5,212 bases of DNA from Thermoplasmata archaeon (GCA_021845325.1 JAKBRR010000153.1:1-5212), one strand, 5' to 3'. Positions 1 to 5,172 are shown, numbered from the stretch's first letter. Notes: a model not told the origin generated them from the letters alone. Translations and numbers: made by a program.

Positions 1-1
1 T

Positions 2-391
2 GAGGAAATTCTCAGAAATGGATGGCTCCATACTGGTGATCTCGGGTACATGGACAGAGATGGCTATTTCTACATTGTTGACAGGAAGAAGGATATGATT
101 ATAAGGGGAGGAGAAAACGTGTACCCCAAGGAGGTTGAGAATGTAATCAGTGCAATGCCGGGCATCTCAGAGGTGGCAGTAGTAGGAAAAGAAGACGAGA
201 AATATGGCGAAGAAGTTGTTGCCTTTATTGTGAGGAGAGATGTGCATCTGAATGAGACGCAGGTGATTGAGTTCTGTAAAAAAAATCTTGCACGGTACAA
301 ATGCCCGAAAGAGATCTTTTTTATTGATGCACTTCCAAAGAATTCTGTTGGAAAGATCCAGAAAAATGAACTGAGGCATGCCTTAAAGTAG
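2..391 (+). CDS. Acyl-CoA synthetase (AMP-forming, ANL superfamily), C-terminal part only
   Basis: This is the last 129 codons of a gene whose start lies before the window; the frame is open from base 2 to the TAG at 389-391. Enzymes of this family activate a carboxylic acid with ATP to an acyl-adenylate and transfer it to CoA in the cytosol. Visible motifs, in order, are GWLHTGDLGY (the A7 region, with the Asp that binds the AMP ribose), DRKKDMIIRGGENVYP (the A8 hinge, about which the C-terminal domain rotates), and PKNSVGKIQK near the C-terminus (A10; the Lys after Gly, about residue 118 of this fragment, is the adenylation lysine). The protein ends about 11 residues after that lysine, as is normal. 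The IIRGGENVYPKEVE form is typical of medium- or long-chain fatty acyl-CoA ligases. The acyl-binding N-terminal domain is missing from view, so the substrate cannot be assigned. A 2-hydroxy, aryl or other acid ligase remains possible. Confidence 0.93.
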   Translation, partial: EEILRNGWLHTGDLGYMDRDGYFYIVDRKKDMIIRGGENVYPKEVENVISAMPGISEVAVVGKEDEKYGEEVVAFIVRRDVHLNETQVIEFCKKNLARYKCPKEIFFIDALPKNSVGKIQKNELRHALK

Positions 392-395
392 TTCT

Positions 396-457
396 CTGTT
401 TCCGGAAACAGCGTGATGGCAGGATATTGCCAGAACCTGTCATCCTGTTGTTTGTTA
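396..457 (+). terminator. Likely 3' end structure of the acyl-CoA synthetase gene
   Basis: Five bases after the stop codon comes the perfect 16-bp palindrome CTGTTTCCGGAAACAG (396-411). A second inverted repeat follows: 415-423 (GATGGCAGG) pairs with 436-444 (CCTGTCATC), nine pairs with one G-U around a 12-nt loop. A T-rich stretch comes next (445-457, CTGTTGTTTGTTA). Archaeal termination depends mainly on T-rich tracts, so the tail may matter more than the hairpins. The palindrome could equally be a protein-binding site. Confidence 0.35.
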
Positions 458-477
458 CTAGATTACGGTTTCCATAC

Positions 478-492
478 GGTATATTATAATAT
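478..492 (+). promoter_or_regulatory. TATA-like element upstream of the PadR gene (distal)
   Basis: The AT-rich stretch GGTATATTATAATAT contains a 12-bp perfect palindrome, ATATTATAATAT (481-492), and could serve as an archaeal box A. A transcript from it would start near base 512 and carry a leader of about 140 nt before the preferred PadR ATG at 651. Two copies of TACGGT (464-469 and 475-480), 11 bp apart, lie immediately upstream where BRE or a regulator would bind. No ATG or GTG lies at the expected start site, so this promoter is less convincing than the one at 606-622. Confidence 0.3.
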
Positions 493-605
493 TATCTCTT
501 TTATTGGCTATATCCGACCAAATACTAAATTCTCTGGGTGGTCGGGTTTCAGTAAGCGGCTATTATCCTGTAAACATAAAATGTAAAACTCCAACCATGC
601 CTTTG

Positions 606-622
606 AAAACCATGGTTTATAT
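606..622 (+). promoter_or_regulatory. Proximal promoter of the PadR/membrane-protein operon
   Basis: A TATA-like TTTATAT at 616-622 is preceded by AAAACC, which is BRE-like. It sits about 30 nt before the ATG at 651, so transcription would begin within a few bases of that ATG, giving the nearly leaderless mRNA common for first genes in this group. The box overlaps the 12-bp perfect palindrome AAACCATGGTTT (607-618). A second inverted repeat, TATCG-AAAT-CGATA (636-649), covers the expected transcription start. Both are natural places for an autorepressor such as the PadR protein to bind, but that role is inferred. Confidence 0.45.
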
Positions 623-650
623 GTTCTTAATCTATTATCGAAATCGATAT

Positions 651-1154
651 ATGAGTTATGGCGAATATTTTGACAGCACACTTTTCATCCTTTCTCTCAA
701 GCCTATGAATGGATATGAACTTTCCAGAAGGATAAAATGGGATGGAACTTCTGTTTCAGGCGGAACTATAAGGCCGCTTCTGAAAGCATTAGAAGCAGAA
801 GACCTGGTACGTCATGAAAAGGTGGGCAAATCAAAGGTTTATTTCCTTACAGACAAAGGAAAAAGTTACGTGAAGAATCTACGTGAGTTTAGAGAAAACA
901 TCAGGAATAAGATGCTGGCTACATCAATGAACAGAGATATCATTTTCCCGGAAATCCTTACTGATCTGGAGGATTCCAGAATATTGAATGAAGCAATAGA
1001 TCAGGTAGCAGGAGTGATAGTAGAAATAGTAAAATCAGCGTTCATACTTACCAAAAAGGACAGAAGGGAAAGGCTGGAGCATTTCAAGGCCGATATTCTT
1101 GACCTTATAGAGGAAATGAAAGGTGAAAGAAATGATAATAGGAATAGAGAGTGA
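651..1154 (+). CDS. PadR-family winged-helix transcriptional regulator
   Basis: This 167-residue protein has the PadR N-terminal fold. LFILSLKPMNGYELSRRI (residues 11-28) is the first helix pair; most PadR proteins carry a similar PM(H/N)GYEL motif. SVSGGTIRPLLKALEAEDLV (about 34-53) is the recognition-helix region, and KSKVYFLTDKGKSYV (60-74) covers the wing and the TDKG turn. Residues 75-160 are largely helical and charged, as in the dimerisation domain of PadR proteins. These proteins usually repress their own operon and an adjacent effector gene. The frame stays open upstream to a TTG at 504, with in-frame ATGs at 597, 612 and 621. The ATG at 651 was chosen because PadR similarity begins directly after it, the upstream residues look like no known domain, and the TATA box at 616-622 fits a start there. 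The stop lies 4 nt before the next gene, so the two are probably co-transcribed. The ligand cannot be read from the sequence. Confidence 0.85.
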   Translation: MSYGEYFDSTLFILSLKPMNGYELSRRIKWDGTSVSGGTIRPLLKALEAEDLVRHEKVGKSKVYFLTDKGKSYVKNLREFRENIRNKMLATSMNRDIIFPEILTDLEDSRILNEAIDQVAGVIVEIVKSAFILTKKDRRERLEHFKADILDLIEEMKGERNDNRNRE

Positions 1155-1161
1155 ATAAATG
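1121..1161 (+). promoter_or_regulatory. Shine-Dalgarno and mini-ORF at the PadR/membrane-gene junction
   Basis: AGGTGA at 1121-1126 matches the archaeal anti-Shine-Dalgarno sequence. It lies 5 nt before an ATG at 1132, not before the membrane gene's own ATG at 1159. From 1132 an eight-codon frame (MIIGIESE) runs to a TAA at 1156-1158 that directly abuts the ATG at 1159, in the same frame. Ribosomes recruited here could terminate and re-initiate at 1159; alternatively, ribosomes finishing PadR at 1154 could re-initiate. Only the weak GAGAGTGA precedes 1159 itself. Confidence 0.35.
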
Positions 1162-1665
1162 ACAAGCACGTTTATTGATTTTATCGATCTCATAATTTTA
1201 TGGATTCACATATTTACAGCAATATTCTTTATTGGTGGATCATTCTTCATATGGCTTGTGGTTTACCCTGAATCATTCAAGATAACAGATGATGAAAAAC
1301 TGCGAACAAGGATTGTTGGCAGAATAGGGAAGAGATTTGCAGTTTTTACCAATGCCTCAATCATAATTTTAATATTGACAGGGCTATACAATGCTACATG
1401 GTATCTTGGTCCTGATTTTATTAATGCACTCCTTTACACTTCTGGTGGTCAGATACTATTTGTAAAGGGGATTGTAGTCGTAGCCATGGTTCTGCTGATG
1501 TACGCCAACAATATGTATCATGGAAAGCGAATAATGAAGATGGCGCAGGAGGGCAATATGGAAGGATTGAAGAGACTGAGAAAAACTTCCCATCTTCTCT
1601 CGTATATTACCCTTCTTCTGATGGTTGTAATTACAATTCTTGCAGTTGCATTACAGTTCTATTGA
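1159..1665 (+). CDS. Four-helix integral membrane protein, CopD/HemJ-like
   Basis: This 168-residue protein has four predicted transmembrane helices at about residues 10-36, 62-83, 98-117 and 144-166. Helix 1 carries LWIHIFTAIFFIGGSFF, the W-x-H...GG pattern seen in CopD copper-resistance-type proteins and, more loosely, in HemJ. His17 is where a heme-ligating histidine sits in such proteins. Helix 3 begins with KG (Lys103), which may match the conserved helix-3 lysine of HemJ. His121 and His145 are further polar candidates. The loop EGNMEGLKRLRKTSH before helix 4 is typical of small CopD-like proteins. The role is not established: copper handling, heme binding or a protoporphyrinogen oxidase-like activity are all possible. 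The gene begins 4 nt after PadR, suggesting it is the PadR target. Its last 7 bases overlap the end of the convergent glucosidase gene. The membrane nature is firm; the family call is tentative. Confidence 0.6.
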   Translation: MTSTFIDFIDLIILWIHIFTAIFFIGGSFFIWLVVYPESFKITDDEKLRTRIVGRIGKRFAVFTNASIIILILTGLYNATWYLGPDFINALLYTSGGQILFVKGIVVVAMVLLMYANNMYHGKRIMKMAQEGNMEGLKRLRKTSHLLSYITLLLMVVITILAVALQFY

Positions 1666-3590
1666 ACCAAATCCCCAAAATTAATAACTCTTCCTCTGTC
1701 TATGATTATATATTCATTTTCAGGAGCCTTGTTGCCATCAATAATGACAGAATCACTTCTAACCGTTACATTAATCCATTTACCCTTGAAAAATACCCTT
1801 TCGTTCACATCACCAAATATGCATAATCTTTCTCCGGCAATTATACAGGTATCCTTACTCTGAAACAGGGGTATGTCCCCTGAATATTTGGTCGTTGAAT
1901 TCCCTTCATAGACTTTTCCGTGCTCGAATGAATACCATTTTCCCGGAGGGAACGTTATAAACCTTTCTTCAGTGTTGCTATTCACAATGGGAGCAAGAAG
2001 GAGCTCTTTTCCAGCCATATATTCATCATTTATTGTGAACAGAGACTCTATATCCGGAAAGTTAAATGCCAGAGGTCTTATTATTGGAGTTCCTTTCTCC
2101 ACTGCCTTTACACTTTTCCAGTGAAGATATGGAACAAGAGCATGGCGTAAGGAAAGAATTTGCCTGAATTTTTGCTTTATGTCATCCGGATAGATATACA
2201 GTTCCTGATCATTCCCGGTATTGGATTTATGATTCCTGTATATTGGGAAGAGCAGAGCCATCTGGTAGAATCTCAGCAGGAGCTCCGGAGATGAATATCC
2301 AAGAAACCCGCCAAGATCGCAGCCGACGTATGGAACACCTGATATGCTCAACCCGGTAAGTACTGGTATCTGAAGTGCCATGCTTTCAAATGATGAAGTG
2401 CCATCACCTGACCAGATTGCTGCGTATTTTTGAATTCCTGAATAACCGGCTCTGCTCAGTATGAATTTGTTTTTTCCAAGAGCAGAGGATGTTGCCTCTG
2501 CTTCAGCAAGGGCATAGGCATTATGAAGCTCTCTGTGCTTCATTTTGATTCCACCGGCAGAATGAATCAGATCTTCAGGGAACGTTCCTGATTTCTCATC
2601 CTGAACAGCAGGCTCATTCATATCAAGCCATATGCCGTCAAAACCGTTTTCCATAAACTTCTCCACCTCTTTCTTCCAGAAGGATTTCCCCTCTTCGCTG
2701 AAGAAGTCAGGAAATACACATTTGCCAGGCCATACTCCACCTGTATAGATCTCATTCTTCATGGTTTCGACATAGCTTCCCATTCCCTGATGAAATTGCT
2801 GATATCCCTGTTCAGCCTTTATCCCCGGGTCCAGTATTGGAATTACCTTTACACCCATTTCATGAACACTTTTTAAAAATTCCTTAATATCCGGAAACTT
2901 CATTTTATCTATGGTAAATAGTTTATAGTTTTCCATATAGTCAATGTCAAGGTAAATTGAGCCAACAGAATTAACACCGAATTCATCTCTGTATCTTTTC
3001 AGCATTGAAATTATTATGTTATCCGGATAGTATGAATAACGCGATATCTGATGCTCAAGTGCCCACTTTGGTATAAGAAATGGCTTTCCTGTCAAACCAG
3101 AATATTTTTCCACGATCTCTTCAGGGGATTTCCCCCTTATGATATAGAATGCAAGCGATTGTGATAAACTTTGAATTAATATTTTATTGTAATGGGAAAT
3201 GCCGCAGTCAACTGTTATTCTGCCAGGATAATTTATGAAATAGCCATAACTGCCTCCACTGGTTATTTTAATGAAAAACGGTATTGAACAGTACAGCGAG
3301 TCGGAATATATCGAATATCCATAGGAATCGCTGTTCCACAGAACACTCTTTGTTCTCTTTCTGTCAACCGGTAAAGCCTTTTCTCCCAATCCTAATATGT
3401 GATCCGATGGATCCAGAGGGATTGAGATTTCTGTATTTTCATTACTTATATCAATTTCAATTCCAGAATCTTTCAATGATTTCACATCAATTTCGTGATC
3501 ACCGGTAAAATTTGTCCGAAGATATTCAAAAGGCTCTCCAATGGATACCTTCATAATTCCGGTCTCATTTGAGTTTACTTTAACAGTCAT
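1659..3590 (-). CDS. Glycoside hydrolase family 31 alpha-glucosidase (MalA-like), cytosolic
   Basis: This 643-residue enzyme should release glucose from the non-reducing ends of maltose and maltooligosaccharides with retention of configuration. An N-terminal beta-sandwich (about 1-165) contains GLGEK (67-71) and WNSDSYGY (85-92). The (beta/alpha)8 barrel starts near IPKWALEHQISRYSYYP (173-189) and carries YLDIDYMENYKLFT (213-226). WLDMNEP (321-327) holds the nucleophile Asp323, SRAGYSG (379-385) a conserved substrate-binding Arg, and IWSGD (392-396) the acid/base Asp396. GVPYVGCDLGGF and FPIYRNHKS (with His454) follow. C-terminal beta domains include ELLLAPI and FPPGKWYSF. The WLDMNEP form favours alpha-glucosidase over alpha-xylosidase, which usually has a KTDFGE-type motif. 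There is no signal peptide, so it acts inside the cell on imported sugar or internal glycogen. It is slightly shorter than Sulfolobus MalA (about 690 residues). All key residues are present. The ATG lies about 26 nt after a TATA box, consistent with a leaderless mRNA. Confidence 0.93.
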   Translation of the reverse strand: MTVKVNSNETGIMKVSIGEPFEYLRTNFTGDHEIDVKSLKDSGIEIDISNENTEISIPLDPSDHILGLGEKALPVDRKRTKSVLWNSDSYGYSIYSDSLYCSIPFFIKITSGGSYGYFINYPGRITVDCGISHYNKILIQSLSQSLAFYIIRGKSPEEIVEKYSGLTGKPFLIPKWALEHQISRYSYYPDNIIISMLKRYRDEFGVNSVGSIYLDIDYMENYKLFTIDKMKFPDIKEFLKSVHEMGVKVIPILDPGIKAEQGYQQFHQGMGSYVETMKNEIYTGGVWPGKCVFPDFFSEEGKSFWKKEVEKFMENGFDGIWLDMNEPAVQDEKSGTFPEDLIHSAGGIKMKHRELHNAYALAEAEATSSALGKNKFILSRAGYSGIQKYAAIWSGDGTSSFESMALQIPVLTGLSISGVPYVGCDLGGFLGYSSPELLLRFYQMALLFPIYRNHKSNTGNDQELYIYPDDIKQKFRQILSLRHALVPYLHWKSVKAVEKGTPIIRPLAFNFPDIESLFTINDEYMAGKELLLAPIVNSNTEERFITFPPGKWYSFEHGKVYEGNSTTKYSGDIPLFQSKDTCIIAGERLCIFGDVNERVFFKGKWINVTVRSDSVIIDGNKAPENEYIIIDRGRVINFGDLVQ

Positions 3591-3612
3591 TATGGAAGAA
3601 TATTGAAAGGAA

Positions 3613-3630
3613 GTATAATAGGGACATGTT
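3613..3630 (-). promoter_or_regulatory. Promoter of the alpha-glucosidase gene with adjacent repeat element
   Basis: On the minus strand TATTATAC (3620 down to 3613) has its centre about 26 nt before the ATG at 3590, so the transcript would begin at or next to the start codon (leaderless). Directly upstream, in the BRE/activator position, is AACATGTCC (plus-strand GGACATGTT, 3622-3630), with the palindromic core ACATGT. The same nonamer recurs at 3654-3662, and a partial copy (CATGTT) lies at 3640-3645. This arrangement suggests a sugar- or growth-responsive regulator, which is an inference. Confidence 0.5.
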
Positions 3631-3662
3631 GCAAGTAATCATGTTCTCTCTCTGGACATGTT
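3622..3662. repeat. Repeated GGACATGTT element
   Basis: Two exact copies of GGACATGTT lie at 3622-3630 and 3654-3662, with starts 32 bp apart (about three helical turns). A partial copy, CATGTT, sits between them at 3640-3645. Each full copy borders a TATA-like box pointing outward, so the array lies in the middle of a possible divergent promoter region. It most resembles a multi-site operator. Confidence 0.45.
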
Positions 3663-3670
3663 TTATAAAG
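3654..3670 (+). promoter_or_regulatory. Possible divergent promoter facing away from the glucosidase
   Basis: TTTTATAAAG (3661-3670) is a good archaeal box A in the plus direction and is immediately preceded by a second GGACATGTT (3654-3662). Transcription would begin near 3692. No sizeable plus-strand gene follows: only a 14-codon GTG frame (3696-3740) and then a T5 tract (3773-3777). The element may drive a small RNA or may simply be AT-rich spacer. Confidence 0.25.
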
Positions 3671-3780
3671 GCAGATATATTGTGGAAATTTACCTGTGAT
3701 TGAAATTATCATTGCAGTAGATATCATTCCTGTAATTTAAGAGGAGTAAAGAAGAGTTTATGTGAAGATTGGTTTTTCAG

Positions 3781-3795
3781 ATTAGATAATCTAAT
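3781..3795. repeat. 15-bp perfect palindrome at the end of SHOCT gene B
   Basis: ATTAGAT-A-ATCTAAT is symmetric around one base and covers the gene's TAG stop (3791-3793). A one-base centre is too tight for a full RNA hairpin, and no T-tract follows on the minus strand, so it is a poor classic terminator. It could be a protein site or could stop transcripts arriving on the plus strand. Confidence 0.3.
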
Positions 3796-4459
3796 ATTTT
3801 GAAAGGACTTTTTTCTTTAGCTCTGTAAATTCATCCTCACTTATTTTTCCACTTTTATACATATCGTTTATTTTTCTTAAATTATTTACGTCAAATTCCA
3901 CCGGGTCGAAATTTTCAAGAAGCTCTCTCTTCCTTTCAAGAAATTCGTCCTTTGAAATTAATTCCTCTTTATACATCCGGATGAGCCCCTGCATCTTATC
4001 TGCGGAATCGGTTCTAAAGACATCGCTGTCCATAGAATCTATCTTCTTATGAAGATAAAGAAGAATCACACCGGGTATTATTCCTGCAAGAAATAGGGCT
4101 GTTACATATATAGCTCTGGAATTTAGGGCCTTAAGGCCGGCTATATCGTGTTTCCTTATTGAACGTTTCATCCTTCCAACGATTAAAGCTATGTCCAATG
4201 ACGGCCCGAAAAATATAAACCCGATTATGCCAATAATAGCAATTATAGGACTTTCTAAATATGTGAACATGCCATAATAAGTCAAACCTACAAGTATGGA
4301 AAAAAAGGCTGCAAAAAATGCAGAGAGAATTGCGGAAATCCACAGGAAAATTTCTGCTATCCCTAAATTAGAATAGATGGCTTCAGTATCTTCATTCATT
4401 TTTGTACAAAGGCTATTAATATCACTTTTAATAAGTTTTTTCACGCCGTTTGTGCTCAT
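3791..4459 (-). CDS. Three-TM membrane protein with two C-terminal SHOCT repeats (paralogue B)
   Basis: This 222-residue protein has a polar N-terminus (1-32), then predicted membrane helices at about 33-58, 72-95 and 116-136. A short charged segment, RKHDIAGLKALNS (102-114), joins helices 2 and 3. Helix 3 carries AGIIPGVILL. The cytosolic tail holds two SHOCT (short C-terminal domain) repeats: 154-182, with KEELISKDEFLERKRELL, and 192-222, with KSGKISEDEFTELKKKVL. SHOCT units are helical hairpins, often at the ends of bacterial and archaeal proteins and thought to mediate oligomerisation or protein contacts; no specific function can be given. Its upstream neighbour has the same architecture and shares the helix 3 motif, so the two are tandem paralogues 60 nt apart. 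The ATG at 4459 has no Shine-Dalgarno. A weak TATA-like TTTAAATT near 4500 could give it its own short-leader transcript, or it may be read through from the upstream gene. Confidence 0.75.
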   Translation of the reverse strand: MSTNGVKKLIKSDINSLCTKMNEDTEAIYSNLGIAEIFLWISAILSAFFAAFFSILVGLTYYGMFTYLESPIIAIIGIIGFIFFGPSLDIALIVGRMKRSIRKHDIAGLKALNSRAIYVTALFLAGIIPGVILLYLHKKIDSMDSDVFRTDSADKMQGLIRMYKEELISKDEFLERKRELLENFDPVEFDVNNLRKINDMYKSGKISEDEFTELKKKVLSKY

Positions 4460-4519
4460 AATATCATTATTTATGATTTTCTTTCTTTTTTGAGCATAAT
4501 TTAAAATTAAAAGATATAA

Positions 4520-5143
4520 TCAAAATTTTGAAAGAAGTTTACTCTTCATCTTTTCAAATTCTTCCTCTGTTAGAAGCCCCTGATCTCTCATTTCCTTGAG
4601 TTTTCTCATATCATCCAACTTACTTTCCATAGGATTTGCAGTTTTAAGTAATGAAGCCTTTTTGGACTCAAATTCTTCTTTTCCGATTATTCCTTCGTCC
4701 AGCATTTGCTTGAGCGCTCCAATTCTCTCCATGGGATCAACCTGGCTCATTTCAGTATTCAACTGGTTTATTTCACTGTATGCAATCAACAGCATAATTC
4801 CAGGTATGATTCCTGTCAGTAATAGTGCTATTATGGCTACTCCCAGAGAATTCATAGATTTTAATTTTTCAACATCGCCCCGGTCAGCAGCATCTTGCAT
4901 TTCCCTTACTCGTAATAATATGATCAAAGCCGGAATAAAAAACACAAGGGCTAAAAGACCAAATGGAGAAACAAATATTGGTGGTCCACTAAAACCTGAA
5001 TTCGAGGATACAAATAATATAAGGAAAATGAAAAATACAAAGAATATTATTGATCCAATAAGTGTTAGGATCAGAAATATCATGGCTACTAACAGTTCGG
5101 TTTTTATGGATGACAGATTTTTATTAGAATTCAAGTAAATCAA
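4520..5143 (-). CDS. Three-TM membrane protein with two C-terminal SHOCT repeats (paralogue A)
   Basis: This protein of about 207 residues has predicted helices at 15-45, 59-78 and 100-122. They are joined by a Gly/Ser/Pro-rich loop (SSNSGFSGPPIF, 46-57) and the charged segment RGDVEKLKSMNS (88-99). Helix 3 contains LTGIIPGIMLL, almost the same as in the downstream paralogue. The tail has SHOCT repeats at 139-167 (LDEGIIGKEEFESKKASLL) and 177-207 (RDQGLLTEEEFEKMKSKLL). The last residues, SKLLSKF, parallel VLSKY of the paralogue. The function is unknown; the layout suggests a membrane-anchored assembly or sensor module. The start is uncertain. No in-frame ATG exists before residue 21, inside helix 1 (5083). 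TTG codons at 5143 and 5134 are the alternatives, and an in-frame stop at 5167 rules out anything further upstream. TTG 5143 is preferred because a TATA box lies about 36 nt upstream. Confidence 0.7.
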   Translation of the reverse strand: MIYLNSNKNLSSIKTELLVAMIFLILTLIGSIIFFVFFIFLILFVSSNSGFSGPPIFVSPFGLLALVFFIPALIILLRVREMQDAADRGDVEKLKSMNSLGVAIIALLLTGIIPGIMLLIAYSEINQLNTEMSQVDPMERIGALKQMLDEGIIGKEEFESKKASLLKTANPMESKLDDMRKLKEMRDQGLLTEEEFEKMKSKLLSKF

Positions 5144-5172
5144 ATTGGGAAAGGAAAATGTGATTTAAATGT

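Noticed and set aside
70..379. Minus-strand frames opposite the acyl-CoA synthetase
   Set aside because: They are shadows of a gene with unmistakable ANL motifs.
504..650. A 49-residue N-terminal extension of the PadR protein from a TTG at 504
   Set aside because: It has no recognisable domain, uses a rare start, and has no Shine-Dalgarno. PadR similarity and promoter spacing both support the ATG at 651. The in-frame ATG at 597 remains a weaker alternative.
1540..1640. Similarity of the helix 4 lead-in of the CopD-like protein (GNMEGLKRL) to the linker of the SHOCT proteins (HDIAGLKAL)
   Set aside because: It is a short amphipathic pattern before a membrane helix; the rest of the proteins do not align, so common origin is not supported.
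3284..3508. A 74-codon plus-strand frame
   Set aside because: It is antisense to the N-terminal domain of the GH31 gene, with no family resemblance or promoter.
3741..3786. GAGGAG followed by ATG/GTG codons as a small plus-strand gene
   Set aside because: The ATG at 3760 is followed at once by TGA, and the GTG at 3762 runs only seven codons before TAG.
4596..5138. A 180-codon open frame on the plus strand
   Set aside because: It lies wholly antisense to SHOCT protein A, whose helices and SHOCT repeats are convincing; its serine/isoleucine-rich composition is what the reverse of a membrane gene gives.
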